The notes under the pieces were generated by a model, which searched no databases, had not been told where the DNA came from, and worked only from the letters and a program-made list of their open reading frames with translations. From NCBI GenBank assembly GCA_002280515.1, contig NCEA01000027.1, positions 30,950-66,076 of the forward strand: a DNA stretch of 35,127 nt. The letters run 5' to 3'. Made by a program: the position numbers and the translations under genes. The stretch comes from Rhodobacterales bacterium 32-67-9 (GTDB lineage Bacteria > Pseudomonadota > Alphaproteobacteria > Rhodobacterales > Rhodobacteraceae). Below, in pieces: positions 11,001 to 20,028 of the stretch; position 1 is the first letter of the stretch; every line of letters starts with the position of its first letter.

Positions 11001-14000
11001 ATGTCCTCCGCCCCCCGATTCATCCATCTGCGCGTTCACACCGAATACTCGCTGCTCGAAGGCGCGGTGCCGGTGAAGAAGCTCGTCGGGCTTTGCGACA
11101 AGATGCGGATGCCGGCCATCGCGGTCACCGACACCAACAACATGTTCGCGGCGCTCGAATTCTCGGTGCTGGCGAAGGGGGCGGGGGTCCAGTCAATTGT
11201 CGGCTGCCAGATCTCGCTCGACCATGATCCCGCCCAGCCCGGCGAACGTGCCCGGCCGCCGGCGCCGCTGGTGCTGCTGGCGCAGTCGGAAGCCGGCTAC
11301 ATGAACCTGATGAAGCTGAATTCCTGCCTCTACCTGCGCGGCGACGGATCGCTTCCCCATGTCACGCCGGAGGAGCTGGAGCGTCATTCGGAGGGGCTCA
11401 TCTGCCTGACCGGCGGCCCCGACGGGCCGGTCGGCCGGTTCCTGGAGGCGGGTCAGGCGCCGAAGGCGGAGGCGCTTCTGAAACGCCTCGCCACCATCTA
11501 TCCGAACCGGCTCTACGTCGAGTTGCAGCGCCATCCGGGCGAGGGCGGCCAATATACCGAGGCCGAGCGGCTGACCGAGCGTGGCCATGTCGAGATGGCC
11601 TATGCGATGGGCCTGCCGTTGGTCGCGACCAATGACGTCTACTTCCCCAAGCCTCCGATGTATGAGGCGCATGATGCGCTGATCTGCATCGCCGAGGGCG
11701 CCTATGTCGACCAGCAGGAACCGCGTCGGCGGCTGACGCCGCAGCATTACCTGAAATCGCCCGACGAGATGGCGGCGCTTTTCGCCGACCTGCCCGAGGC
11801 GCTTGAAAACACGGTGGAAATCGCCCGCCGCTGCGCCTTCGGCGTCTACAAGCGGGCGCCGATCCTGCCGAAGTTCGCCGATGACGAGGTGCAGGAACTG
11901 CGCCGGCAGGCGACCGAGGGGCTGAAGGCGCGGCTTGCCGTGATCCCGCATTCGGCGCCGGTCGAGGACTATGACAAGCGGCTGGAATTCGAGCTCGGCA
12001 TCATCGAGCAGATGGGCTTTCCCGGCTATTTCCTGATCGTTGCCGATTTCATCAAATGGGCCAAGGACCACGACATTCCGGTCGGTCCCGGCCGGGGGTC
12101 CGGCGCCGGTTCGCTCGTCGCCTATGCGCTGACCATCACCGACCTCGATCCCCTGCGCTATTCGCTCCTCTTCGAACGCTTCCTGAACCCCGAGCGGGTC
12201 TCGATGCCGGACTTCGACATCGACTTCTGCATGGACCGCCGCGAAGAGGTCATCCGCTATGTGCAGGAGCGGTACGGGCGCGAGAAGGTCGGTCAGATCA
12301 TCACCTTCGGCGCGCTCCTCTCGAAGGCGGCGATCCGCGACGTCGGGCGGGTGCTTCAGATGCCCTACGGCCAGGTCGACCGGCTGTCAAAACTGATCCC
12401 GGTCGAGGGGGTGAAGCCGGTCTCGATCGAGAAGGCGCTGGCCGACGAGCCGCGCCTGCGCGAGGCGGCGCGCGCCGAAGAGGTGGTCAAGCGGCTTCTC
12501 GACTATGCCCAGCAGGTCGAGGGGCTTCTGCGCAACGCCTCGACCCATGCCGCCGGGGTGGTGATCGGCGACCGGCCGCTCGACGAGCTTGTGCCGCTTT
12601 ACCAGGATCCGCGGTCGGACATGCCCGCCACCCAGTTCAACATGAAATGGGTCGAGGCGGCGGGGCTGGTGAAGTTCGACTTCCTCGGCCTGAAGACGCT
12701 GACCGTCATCCAGAATGCGCTCGACCTACTTAGGCAGCGCGGGGTCGAGGTCGATATCGGCCTCATCCCGCTCGACGACGCGAAGACCTACGAGCTTTAC
12801 GCCAGCGCCCGGACCGTCGCGGTGTTCCAGGTGGAAAGTTCTGGCATGATGGACGCGCTCAGGCGCATGAAGCCCACCTGCATCGAGGACATCGTGGCGC
12901 TTGTCGCGCTCTACCGCCCCGGCCCGATGGAGAACATCCCGACCTATTGCGATGTGAAGAACGGGGTGAAGGATCTTGAATCCATTCACCCTTCCATCGA
13001 CCACATCCTGAAGGAGACGCAGGGCATCATCGTCTACCAGGAACAGGTGATGGAGATCGCCCAGGTGATGGCCGGCTATTCGCTTGGCGGCGCCGATCTT
13101 CTGCGCCGGGCGATGGGCAAGAAGATCGCCGAGGAGATGGCCAAGGAACGGCCGAAATTCATCGACGGCGCGACCAACAATGGCGTCGACAAGAAGAAGG
13201 CCGGAGAGGTCTTTGATCTTCTTGAGAAATTTGCCAACTATGGCTTCAACAAATCGCACGCCGCCGCCTATGCCGTGGTCAGCTACCAGACCGCCTGGCT
13301 GAAGGCCAACCATCCGGTCGAATTCATGGCCGGTGTGATGAACTGCGACATCCATCTGACTGACAAGCTTGCGATTTATGCCGAGGAGGTGCGGCGCGGG
13401 CTGGACATTGCCATCGTGCCGCCTTGCGTCAACCGCTCGCTCGCGACCTTCACAGTGACGGATGGCCAGATCGTCTACGCGCTGGGCGCGCTGAAGAATG
13501 TCGGCGTCGAGGCGATGAAGCTGATCGTCGAGGCGCGGGGAGAGAAACCCTTCGCGACGCTCTACGACCTTGCCCGCCGGGCCGACCTGAAGCGCATCGG
13601 CAAGCGGCCGCTCGAGATGCTCGCCCGCGCCGGGGCCTTCGACCAGCTCGATCCGAATCGTGCCCGGGTCTTCGGCGGGCTCGACGCGCTCACCGCCTAT
13701 TCGGCGGCGATCCACGAGGGCCGCGCCTCGGCCCAGGTCTCGCTTTTCGGCGAGGCGGGCGAGGATCTGCCTGAGCCGCGCCTGCCGGGCTGCGACGACT
13801 GGCTGCCGGCTGAACGGCTGGCCGAGGAGCATCAGGCGATCGGCTTCTACCTCTCGGGCCATCCGCTTGACGATTACGCCCCGGCTCTGAAACGCAAGGG
13901 ACTCCTGACGCTCGCCGAGCTTCAGCAGAAGGCGGAGCGTGACGGCGCGGCCGTGGCGCGGGTGGGCGTGCTCGTCTCGGGGCTTCAGGACCGCAAGTCG

Positions 14001-14456
14001 GCGCGCGGCACGCGGTTCTTCCGCATGAACATCTCCGACCCGACCGGGCAGGTCTCCGGCATGGCGCTTTTCCCCGAGGATTTCGATACCTGTCGGCGGG
14101 TCTTCGACCAGACCCATCAGGTCGTCATGACGCTCGAGGCGCGCTTTGCCGAGGGCCAGTTCGACCCCATTGCACGGTCGGTCGCGCCGATGGAAGGCGT
14201 CGTCGCCGATGCCGGTGGTGCGGGCTTGCGGATCCATGTGGAAAGCGACGCGGCGGTCGCCTCGGTCGCGGCGCTGCTCACGCGCATGGTCGAAGAGGCG
14301 AAGATCCGCTCGCGCGGTCCGGTCAGCTTCTGCATCGCCGACCGCGAGACCGGCGAGGAGGTCGAGGTCTCGGTCGGGCGCGATTATCCGGTCAATCCCC
14401 AGATCAAGGGCGCGATCAAGTCGATGGGCGGCGTGGTTCTGGTCGAGGAGATGTAG
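11001..14456 (+). CDS. dnaE: DNA polymerase III alpha subunit
   Basis: Replicative C-family polymerase of 1151 residues, near the E. coli length of 1160. The N-terminal PHP domain begins HLRVHTEYSLLEGA. The palm carries GPGRGSGAGSLVAYAL, then PDFDIDFCMDRREEVI with the two catalytic aspartates (PDxDxDF); SHAAAYAVVSYQTAWLKA follows. QVSLFGE near residue 912 fits a beta-clamp binding motif, followed by an OB-fold and a C-terminal tau-binding region. This is the full-length replicative DnaE1, not the imuB-linked DnaE2. I start at ATG 11001 because the family begins just before the PHP domain; a GTG 16 codons upstream is possible. There is no strong Shine-Dalgarno sequence, and no intein. Confidence 0.96.
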   Translation: MSSAPRFIHLRVHTEYSLLEGAVPVKKLVGLCDKMRMPAIAVTDTNNMFAALEFSVLAKGAGVQSIVGCQISLDHDPAQPGERARPPAPLVLLAQSEAGYMNLMKLNSCLYLRGDGSLPHVTPEELERHSEGLICLTGGPDGPVGRFLEAGQAPKAEALLKRLATIYPNRLYVELQRHPGEGGQYTEAERLTERGHVEMAYAMGLPLVATNDVYFPKPPMYEAHDALICIAEGAYVDQQEPRRRLTPQHYLKSPDEMAALFADLPEALENTVEIARRCAFGVYKRAPILPKFADDEVQELRRQATEGLKARLAVIPHSAPVEDYDKRLEFELGIIEQMGFPGYFLIVADFIKWAKDHDIPVGPGRGSGAGSLVAYALTITDLDPLRYSLLFERFLNPERVSMPDFDIDFCMDRREEVIRYVQERYGREKVGQIITFGALLSKAAIRDVGRVLQMPYGQVDRLSKLIPVEGVKPVSIEKALADEPRLREAARAEEVVKRLLDYAQQVEGLLRNASTHAAGVVIGDRPLDELVPLYQDPRSDMPATQFNMKWVEAAGLVKFDFLGLKTLTVIQNALDLLRQRGVEVDIGLIPLDDAKTYELYASARTVAVFQVESSGMMDALRRMKPTCIEDIVALVALYRPGPMENIPTYCDVKNGVKDLESIHPSIDHILKETQGIIVYQEQVMEIAQVMAGYSLGGADLLRRAMGKKIAEEMAKERPKFIDGATNNGVDKKKAGEVFDLLEKFANYGFNKSHAAAYAVVSYQTAWLKANHPVEFMAGVMNCDIHLTDKLAIYAEEVRRGLDIAIVPPCVNRSLATFTVTDGQIVYALGALKNVGVEAMKLIVEARGEKPFATLYDLARRADLKRIGKRPLEMLARAGAFDQLDPNRARVFGGLDALTAYSAAIHEGRASAQVSLFGEAGEDLPEPRLPGCDDWLPAERLAEEHQAIGFYLSGHPLDDYAPALKRKGLLTLAELQQKAERDGAAVARVGVLVSGLQDRKSARGTRFFRMNISDPTGQVSGMALFPEDFDTCRRVFDQTHQVVMTLEARFAEGQFDPIARSVAPMEGVVADAGGAGLRIHVESDAAVASVAALLTRMVEEAKIRSRGPVSFCIADRETGEEVEVSVGRDYPVNPQIKGAIKSMGGVVLVEEM

Positions 14457-14478
14457 GGGCACCCCCAGGGCGAACGCG

Positions 14479-15552
14479 CTACCCGATCCGCCGTCCGAAT
14501 GCCCTAGCGAAACTCACCGCGAGGATGATCCTCACGAGGTGATGCGCGGTGACATATAGGATCGACATCTTGAGCGACAGCGCGATCAGCCCCATCTCGA
14601 CCAGCCCCCCCGGCGCATAGGCGAGGAAGACCGCCCGCGCCGGTTCCTGCGTGACGGGGGCGATGACGAAGGCGATGGCCGCCGCGCCGCCGATGCTGAT
14701 CACGCCGTTCATCAGCGCGAGCTGGAAGGCCTCAAGGATTCGCCCCTTCGGCATGCCTGCGAACCGCACGCCGAGCGAGGTGCCGATGACGATCTGCGCC
14801 GCCGCGAGCATCCAGCGCGGCGGCACCGCCTCGGTCCAGCCGGCCATGTGCGCCGCGGCCGACAGCAGGATCGGGCCGAGCACATGGCCGGCGGGCAGCT
14901 TCAGCTTCAATCCGATGATCGCCCCGAGCACCGCCGCGACGCCGAGAATCGCCACGTCCGTCGGCCCGAGCGCGTGCCCCGCCACCGCGGCGCCGCCGGC
15001 CGAGCCCACGGCATGGCCCTCCATCCAGGTGAACGCCAGCGGCACCAGGACGATGGTCAGGATCAGCCGCAGGAATTGCAGCATGGCAAGCATCTGCACG
15101 TCGGCGCCCGCCTCCTCTCCGAGTTGCACGGTTTCAACCAGGCCGCCGGGGGCGGAGCCGTAGAACGCGGTCACGGCGTCGGTCCGGCCGGTCGCGGTGA
15201 TCGCCCGGTAGCCGAGATAGTGGACGAGCGGGATGAAGACGCAGAGCGCCAGAAGCGAGGGCACCCAGTGCGGCGCCTCCGCGAGGATCTCGGGCCGCGC
15301 CGCGCCGCCGATGGCGACGCCGATGACCGGCACGAAGATCATCCGGAACTTCTGCGGCGCCTGCGGCAGGTGCCCGAGCGGCCGAAGCCCGCCGATCGCC
15401 GCCGCGCCCACCGCGAGAAGCGAGCCGAGAAGCATCGGCAGCGGCAGATGCAGCGCCTGCGCCACAAGCCCGCCCGCCGTTCCGGCCACGTAGGTCAGGA
15501 CGACCGTGGGCCAGTGCGGGGCGCCGAACAGGCGTTCGATGAGGTGGTGCAT
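14479..15552 (-). CDS. AbrB-family integral membrane protein
   Basis: Hydrophobic protein of 357 residues with about ten membrane segments. The PF05145 (AbrB) family is often mis-annotated as ammonia monooxygenase and is unrelated to the Bacillus transition-state regulator. The fold is a tandem duplication: half one contains FYGSAPGGLVETVQLGEEAGAD and half two AYAPGGLVEMGLIALSLKMS, at matching positions. A transport role is presumed for the family, but the substrate is unknown. It converges with dnaE, with 22 nt between the stop codons. The ATG at 15552 has only a weak ribosome-binding site. Confidence 0.85.
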   Translation of the reverse strand: MHHLIERLFGAPHWPTVVLTYVAGTAGGLVAQALHLPLPMLLGSLLAVGAAAIGGLRPLGHLPQAPQKFRMIFVPVIGVAIGGAARPEILAEAPHWVPSLLALCVFIPLVHYLGYRAITATGRTDAVTAFYGSAPGGLVETVQLGEEAGADVQMLAMLQFLRLILTIVLVPLAFTWMEGHAVGSAGGAAVAGHALGPTDVAILGVAAVLGAIIGLKLKLPAGHVLGPILLSAAAHMAGWTEAVPPRWMLAAAQIVIGTSLGVRFAGMPKGRILEAFQLALMNGVISIGGAAAIAFVIAPVTQEPARAVFLAYAPGGLVEMGLIALSLKMSILYVTAHHLVRIILAVSFARAFGRRIG

Positions 15553-15627
15553 GGTCGGTCCGGACTGGAGAGGTGTTGCGACGCTCCGGCGCCTAACCTG
15601 CCCGGCGCCGGGACCGAGGGCAAGGCC

Positions 15628-15834
15628 TCACCAGTGCGGCGGCTTCTGATCGGCCAGCGGGATCGTCCCCGACGCCTCCGCCTCGGCCTCCGCCGCGCGC
15701 TCCATCAGAAGCCGCACGCGCCGGGTCAAGAGGTCGATCTCCCCCGCCTGCCGGGTGACGACCTCCGACAGGTCGTCGACCGCGCGCCTCAGATGCGCAA
15801 TCTCCTCTTCCGCCTTGTCGAGCCGTTCCATCAT
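15628..15834 (-). CDS. slyX: SlyX family small coiled-coil protein
   Basis: Small protein of 68 residues. Residues 1-55 form a coiled coil ([17 protein letters not shown], then [22 protein letters not shown]). The C-terminus [11 protein letters not shown] is the family hallmark (PPHY/PPHW end). SlyX is widespread in proteobacteria but its function is not established. I start at ATG 15834, which has GGGGA seven bases upstream; the next codon is also ATG, and an ATG at 15873 is possible but adds 13 residues unlike the family. It diverges from hisS with 139 nt between them. Confidence 0.87.
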   Translation of the reverse strand: MMERLDKAEEEIAHLRRAVDDLSEVVTRQAGEIDLLTRRVRLLMERAAEAEAEASGTIPLADQKPPHW

Positions 15835-15914
15835 CGTCGTTCCCCGCACCTCGTCGCGTTCCAGCCATGCCATACGCCGGCGCCCGCGTCAGCGCACGCC
15901 GTTTCGGCTCCGGC

Positions 15915-15942
15915 TTGTCCGCCGCCCCCCCTTCCGCTACAC
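15915..15942 (+). promoter_or_regulatory. Candidate hisS promoter
   Basis: TTGTCC (15915-15920), a 16-nt spacer and CTACAC (15937-15942) lie about 30 nt before the hisS ATG. The -35 is close to consensus and the -10 is weak, as often seen in GC-rich alphaproteobacteria. No other pair in the slyX-hisS gap looks better. Confidence 0.35.
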
Positions 15943-15973
15943 CCGCGCCCGAACCTATGGGAAGGGTCTGGCG

Positions 15974-17608
15974 ATGGCCAAGGACAAGGGACCGAGACGA
16001 CCGCGCGCGGAGACGCCGAAGGGCTTTCGCGACTATTTCGGCGCCGAGGTGAGCGAGCGCAAGGCGATGCTCGACACCATCGCCGGGGTCTATCACCGCT
16101 ACGGCTTCGATCCTCTGGAGACTTCCGCCGTCGAGACGGTGGAGGCCTTGGGCAAGTTCCTGCCCGATGTCGACCGCCCGAACGAAGGCGTCTTCGCCTG
16201 GCAGGACGAGGACAAGGACTGGCTCGCGCTGCGCTACGACCTGACCGCGCCCCTGGCGCGGGTCGCGGCGCAATACCGCAACGACCTGCCCACGCCCTAC
16301 CGCCGCTTCGCGATGGGCCCGGTCTGGCGCAACGAGAAGCCGGGGCCGGGGCGGTTCCGGCAGTTCTATCAATGCGACGCGGACACGGTGGGATCGGGGT
16401 CGGTGGCGGCGGATGCCGAGATCTGCGCCATGCTGGCCGACGCGCTGGAAGAGGTGGGGATTCCGCGCGGCGACTACGTGGTGCGGGTGAACAACCGCAA
16501 GGTGCTGAACGGCGTGATGGAGGTCGCAGGCATCCTCGACCCCGCCGATCCCGAGAAATTCGCCCACGAACGCGGCATCGTGATGCGCGCGATAGACAAA
16601 AAGGACCGACTCGGTGCTTCCGGCGTTCGCGCGCTATTGGGCGAGGGGCGCCGCGATGAGAGCGGTGATTTCACCACGGGAGCGGGACTTTCCGACGCTC
16701 AAATTGCCATAGTTATGGGATTCGTTGAAGCGAACGATCTGATCGACGAGGACATCCGTCAGAGAAGAGCCAGCCGGGTGTCGGGATCAACGGCTGACCT
16801 CGACGAAGAAATACCGAGTGGTCCTGACGATCAAGACTTTCCTCGAGAACTGCGCCAAATGATATTGGCGGCATCATCTGCTGGCCGCAACAAACTCGTT
16901 CTGTCGCACCTTCGAGAACTGGTCGGCAACTCGCTAGTTGGCTTGGCTGGCGTGGACGAGCTAAGTGAGATTGAGAAGCTTCTCGATTCTCAGAACTACA
17001 ACGCCGATCGCATTCGCATCGACCCGGATGTCGTGCGCGGTCTCGGCTACTATACCGGCCCGGTCTTCGAGGCCGAGCTGACCTTCGAGATCACCGACGA
17101 AAAGGGTCGTCCGCGCCAGTTCGGCTCGGTCGCCGGCGGCGGGCGTTATGATGACCTCGTCAAACGCTTCACCGGCCAGTCGGTCCCTGCGACCGGCGTC
17201 TCCATCGGCGTCGACCGGCTTCTGGCCGCGCTCCGCGCCAAGGGCCGCGCCGGGGCCGATACGCGCGGCCCGGTGATCGTCACCGTGATGGACCGCGACC
17301 GGATGGCCGATTATCAGGCGATGGCGACCGAACTCCGCCGTGCCGGGATCCGCGCCGAGGTCTATCTCGGCAATCCGAAGAACTTCGGCAATCAGTTGAA
17401 ATACGCCGACAAGCGCCAAAGTCCCGTCGCGGTGATCCAGGGCACCGACGAGGCGCAGCGCGGCGTCGTCCAGCTCAAGGACCTCTTCCTTGGTGCGAAG
17501 ATCGCGGCGGAAGCCTCTCACGAGGAATGGAAAAGCCAGCCCGCGCAAACCGAAGTCGCCCGCGCCGACCTTGTCGCCGGAGTGCGCCGCCTTCTGGGGT
17601 CCGCCTGA
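15974..17608 (+). CDS. hisS: Histidyl-tRNA synthetase with an atypical internal segment
   Basis: Class II aminoacyl-tRNA synthetase of 544 residues that charges tRNA-His. It has [11 protein letters not shown] at the N-terminus, motif 2 region [21 protein letters not shown], the histidine-A motif [12 protein letters not shown], and motif 3 near [10 protein letters not shown]. The start ATG 15974 has AAGGG eight bases upstream. From memory, relatives in this order are about 495 residues, so this one is about 48 longer. The extra residues fall in the insertion domain (about 255-302), and the DNA from roughly 16600 to 17010 has clearly lower GC (about 54% counted over 16681-16980) and different codon choice. 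The frame is intact and all catalytic motifs are present, so it should be active. It is the first gene of a hisS-hisZ-hisG run. Confidence 0.95.
   Translation: MAKDKGPRRPRAETPKGFRDYFGAEVSERKAMLDTIAGVYHRYGFDPLETSAVETVEALGKFLPDVDRPNEGVFAWQDEDKDWLALRYDLTAPLARVAAQYRNDLPTPYRRFAMGPVWRNEKPGPGRFRQFYQCDADTVGSGSVAADAEICAMLADALEEVGIPRGDYVVRVNNRKVLNGVMEVAGILDPADPEKFAHERGIVMRAIDKKDRLGASGVRALLGEGRRDESGDFTTGAGLSDAQIAIVMGFVEANDLIDEDIRQRRASRVSGSTADLDEEIPSGPDDQDFPRELRQMILAASSAGRNKLVLSHLRELVGNSLVGLAGVDELSEIEKLLDSQNYNADRIRIDPDVVRGLGYYTGPVFEAELTFEITDEKGRPRQFGSVAGGGRYDDLVKRFTGQSVPATGVSIGVDRLLAALRAKGRAGADTRGPVIVTVMDRDRMADYQAMATELRRAGIRAEVYLGNPKNFGNQLKYADKRQSPVAVIQGTDEAQRGVVQLKDLFLGAKIAAEASHEEWKSQPAQTEVARADLVAGVRRLLGSA
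16736..16879 (+). other. Extra low-GC segment inside hisS
   Basis: About 48 codons, residues 255-302, running from [14 protein letters not shown] to MILAASS. It is hydrophilic and rich in D, E, R and S ([19 protein letters not shown]), like a flexible loop. It sits between GFVEAN and [18 protein letters not shown], which match the normal insertion-domain flow. The atypical base composition extends beyond it on both sides (about 16600-17010), so a recombined or replaced domain is as likely as a clean insertion. No flanking direct repeat is obvious. Confidence 0.6.
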
Positions 17609-18700
17609 ATGGCCGCGAAGGCGGAAGCCAGGGCCGAGGCCGACCGCCTGATGGCCGCCTTCCGCGACGCGGGCGCGGTGCCGGTCGAGGCCGATATCCT
17701 GCAGCCCGCCGAAGTGCTCCTCGACCTTTACGGCGAGGATATCCGGGCCCGTGCCTATGTCACCAACGATCCTCTCCGCGGCGAGATGATGCTGCGCCCC
17801 GACTTCACCGTGCCGGTGGTGCAGATGCACATGTCGGACGGCGCGGAGCCGGCGCGCTACTGCTATTCGGGCGAGGTCTTCCGCAAGCAGGAACATCTCA
17901 GCGCGCGGAAATCGGAATACGTGCAGGTGGGCTACGAGGTCTTCGCCCGCGACAATCCCGCCGCCGCCGATGCCGAGGTCTTCGCGCTCTTCGCCGGCCT
18001 GCTCGCGCCCCTCGGGCTGCGTGCGGCCACCGGCGATATCGGCATCCTGACCGAGGCGGTGCGCGGCCTCAGGACACTGGAAAGCCGCAAGGCCGCCCTC
18101 CTGCGCCACATATGGCGGCCGCGCCGCTTCACCCAGCTTCTCGACCGCTTCGGCGGCCGCGCCCCGGTGCCCGAAAGCCGAGCCCGGCTCCTCGCGGCGC
18201 TTGAGGCCGGCGCAGCGCCCGCCGACGCCCCGCTCATCGGCCTGCGCTCAGAGGCCGAGATCGCGGCCCGGCTCTCGGCCCTCAAGCAGGATGCCGCCGC
18301 CCCGCCGATCGCGGCAGAAGAGGTCGCCCGGCTCGAAGACCTGCTGAACCTCTCGGCGAAAAGCCCCGTGGCGCTCGCGCATCTGCGCGAGCTTGCCCGC
18401 GACATGCCCGCCATCGGCCCCGCGGTGGACCGGCTCGACGCGCGGCTCGCGGCGCTCGCGGCGAAGGGGATCGACGTCGGCGCCCTCGATTTCGAGGCGA
18501 GCCATGGCCGCACCACGCTCGAATATTACGACGGCTTCGTGTTTTCCTTCCATGCCGCCGACCCGGATCTGCCGCCGGTCGCCTCCGGCGGGCGCTACGA
18601 CGCGCTGACGGCGGTTCTCGGCCAGGGCCGCTCGATCCCGGCCGTCGGCGGGGTGATCCGCCCCGGCCTCGTTGCCGATCTCGGGGGGGTGCCATGCTGA
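17609..18700 (+). CDS. hisZ: ATP phosphoribosyltransferase regulatory subunit HisZ
   Basis: Protein of 363 residues. HisZ is a catalytically inactive paralogue of the HisRS core that binds short-form HisG and makes it active and feedback-sensitive to histidine. HisRS-like segments are ILQPAEVLLDLYGEDIRARAYVTND, MMLRPDFTVPVVQMHM and YCYSGEVFRKQE. The C-terminal part FEASHGRTTLEYYDGFVFSF with ASGGRYDALT resembles motif 3. The anticodon-binding domain of HisRS is absent, as expected. The ATG follows the hisS stop directly (TGAATG), and the end overlaps hisG by seven bases. Finding HisZ and a short HisG together is consistent. Confidence 0.93.
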   Translation: MAAKAEARAEADRLMAAFRDAGAVPVEADILQPAEVLLDLYGEDIRARAYVTNDPLRGEMMLRPDFTVPVVQMHMSDGAEPARYCYSGEVFRKQEHLSARKSEYVQVGYEVFARDNPAAADAEVFALFAGLLAPLGLRAATGDIGILTEAVRGLRTLESRKAALLRHIWRPRRFTQLLDRFGGRAPVPESRARLLAALEAGAAPADAPLIGLRSEAEIAARLSALKQDAAAPPIAAEEVARLEDLLNLSAKSPVALAHLRELARDMPAIGPAVDRLDARLAALAAKGIDVGALDFEASHGRTTLEYYDGFVFSFHAADPDLPPVASGGRYDALTAVLGQGRSIPAVGGVIRPGLVADLGGVPC

Positions 18701-19398
18701 AACTCGGGATCCCCTCCAAGGGGCGGCTGATGGAGCTGACCTTCGACTGGTTCGGCGCCCGAGGCATCACCCTCCGCCGCACCGGGTCGGATCGCGAATA
18801 TGCCGGCGCCGTCGATGGTGCCGAGGGGCTCGAACTCGTCCTCCTCTCGGCCGGCGAGATCCCGCGCGAGCTTGCAGCCGGGCGCATCCACCTCGGCGTC
18901 ACCGGCTCCGACCTCGTGCGCGACAAGCTCGCAGACTGGGACCGGCAGGTGGCGGAACTGGCGCAGATGGGCTTCGGCCATGCCGACCTCGTCCTCGCCG
19001 TCCCCGCCGCCTGGCCCGACGTCGACACGCTCGACGACCTCGACGCCGCCGCCGCCGCCTTCCGCCGGGCGCATGGGTTCCGCCTCAGGATCGCCACCAA
19101 GTACCACCGGCTGGTGCGCGACTTTCTCACCGCGAACGGCGTCGCCGATTACCAGCTCGTCGACAGCCAGGGCGCGACCGAAGGCACGGTGAAGAACCTC
19201 ACCGCCGAGGCCATCGCCGACATCACCTCGACCGGCGAGACCTTGCGCGCCAACCACCTGAAGATCCTCGCCGACGGCCTCATCCATCAAAGCCAGGCGA
19301 CGCTTTACGCCGCCCGCGCCGCCGACTGGGGCAACGGCGCGGCCGTGACCCTCGCGGGCCTCGGTCACCGCCTCGGCTTCGATCCCTCGGCGGTCTGA
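18694..19398 (+). CDS. hisG: ATP phosphoribosyltransferase catalytic subunit, short form
   Basis: Enzyme of 234 residues that condenses ATP and PRPP, the first step of histidine synthesis. The N-terminus LKLGIPSKGRL and the PRPP-binding stretch LVDSQGATEGTVKNLTAEAIADITSTGETL identify it. It lacks the C-terminal ACT-like regulatory domain of the long form, so it needs HisZ, encoded just upstream with a seven-base overlap. A G-rich Shine-Dalgarno sequence lies inside the end of hisZ. The downstream hairpin at 19443-19463 probably ends the operon. Confidence 0.95.
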   Translation: MLKLGIPSKGRLMELTFDWFGARGITLRRTGSDREYAGAVDGAEGLELVLLSAGEIPRELAAGRIHLGVTGSDLVRDKLADWDRQVAELAQMGFGHADLVLAVPAAWPDVDTLDDLDAAAAAFRRAHGFRLRIATKYHRLVRDFLTANGVADYQLVDSQGATEGTVKNLTAEAIADITSTGETLRANHLKILADGLIHQSQATLYAARAADWGNGAAVTLAGLGHRLGFDPSAV

Positions 19399-19410
19399 AC
19401 GCCCGCCCGG

Positions 19411-19442
19411 ATCTTCATCTTGCCGAAAATACCTCGCGGGGT
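19411..19442 (-). repeat. Copy 1 of a GAGGTATTTT-core 3'-flanking repeat
   Basis: Read on the minus strand it runs CCCCGCGAGGTATTTTCGGC and continues AAGATGAAGAT. Related copies are at 25106-25136 and 33736-33812. It sits between the converging ends of hisG and the DUF1489 gene, directly next to a GC hairpin. Confidence 0.6.
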
Positions 19443-19463
19443 CCGGGGGCGCGAAGCCCCCGG
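19443..19463. terminator. GC hairpin between hisG and the DUF1489 gene
   Basis: An 8-bp perfect stem (19443-19450 with 19456-19463) and a GCGAA loop. It lies between convergent genes and could serve both, but no run of T follows, so termination is inferred from position and stem. Confidence 0.5.
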
Positions 19464-19466
19464 CCT

Positions 19467-19898
19467 TCAACGCAGTCCGATCTCGGCCAGCGCCAGCGCC
19501 AGATCCTCGGGCAGGGTGCTGTCGGCCAGGCGGAGCCGCGGCAGGTCGCGCGGACTGTCGGCGGGGTCGAGATAGCGCCAGCCCTGGAACGGCCGCCGCG
19601 ATGCCGCCTCGGTCCGGATCACCTCCGGCTCCATCACGATGCCGCAACGCCGGATACCGTCGCCCCGGTCGACCTCGTCGAGCCGGACGATGCGCTGACG
19701 GCAGAGGATCACCCCCTTGATAACCCAGTAGAGCGACCCGCCGGCGACCACCTCGGCCTCGCGCTTCGGCCACATCCGGGTGACATGGCGCCGTTCGCCG
19801 GTCGGATAGGACGATGGATGCGTGCGCTGCCAGTCGAGCAGATCCTCGACCGAATCCGCGCCGACACAGAGCTTCAACAAGTTCACGAATCCGGCCAT
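19467..19898 (-). CDS. DUF1489 family protein
   Basis: Protein of 143 residues, beginning MAGFVNLLKLCVGADSVEDL, followed by HVTRMWPKREAEVVAGGSLYWVIKGVILCRQRI near the middle. From memory this matches DUF1489, a family of alphaproteobacterial proteins with no known function. It has no signal peptide or membrane segment, so it is probably cytoplasmic. The start at 19898 has a G-rich GGGGGTGAG just before it; a longer reading would run through the promoter and hairpin of the next unit. It converges with hisG and diverges from the tRNA-like/nrdJ unit. Confidence 0.85.
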   Translation of the reverse strand: MAGFVNLLKLCVGADSVEDLLDWQRTHPSSYPTGERRHVTRMWPKREAEVVAGGSLYWVIKGVILCRQRIVRLDEVDRGDGIRRCGIVMEPEVIRTEAASRRPFQGWRYLDPADSPRDLPRLRLADSTLPEDLALALAEIGLR

Positions 19899-19947
19899 CT
19901 CACCCCCAAGACCTTGCCATTCTAGCCGTCTCACCCCCGAGATCAAG

Positions 19948-19976
19948 TTGACCGGCTGGACGGGGGGGCGTATCTT
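19948..19976 (+). promoter_or_regulatory. Sigma-70-type promoter before the hairpin/tRNA-like/nrdJ unit
   Basis: TTGACC (19948-19953), a 17-nt spacer and TATCTT (19971-19976). Both boxes are near consensus with ideal spacing. The expected start of transcription is near 19983, exactly where the hairpin begins. The nearest genes downstream are the tRNA-like element and the reductase. Confidence 0.65.
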
Positions 19977-19982
19977 GGGTGT

Positions 19983-20024
19983 CCTTCCTCCGAACAAATA
20001 GATCAGCATTTGCTCGGAGGAAGG
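19983..20024 (+). other. Long hairpin at the predicted 5' end of the tRNA-like/nrdJ transcript
   Basis: An 11-bp perfect outer stem (19983-19993 with 20014-20024), an A/C mismatch, and a 5-bp inner stem (CAAAT with ATTTG) around an 8-nt loop. It ends four bases before the tRNA-like acceptor stem. There is no U-tail on the plus strand, so it is unlikely to be a terminator there. It may protect the transcript or guide processing. Confidence 0.6.
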
Positions 20025-20028
20025 TTAA

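Noticed and set aside
12726-14462. Long minus-strand open frame opposite dnaE
   Set aside because: Same reason: mirror of a well-supported gene, with no motif or start signal.
14479-15552. Ammonia monooxygenase or AbrB transcription regulator
   Set aside because: Both are legacy names for this family. The sequence is a polytopic membrane protein with neither metal-site nor DNA-binding features.
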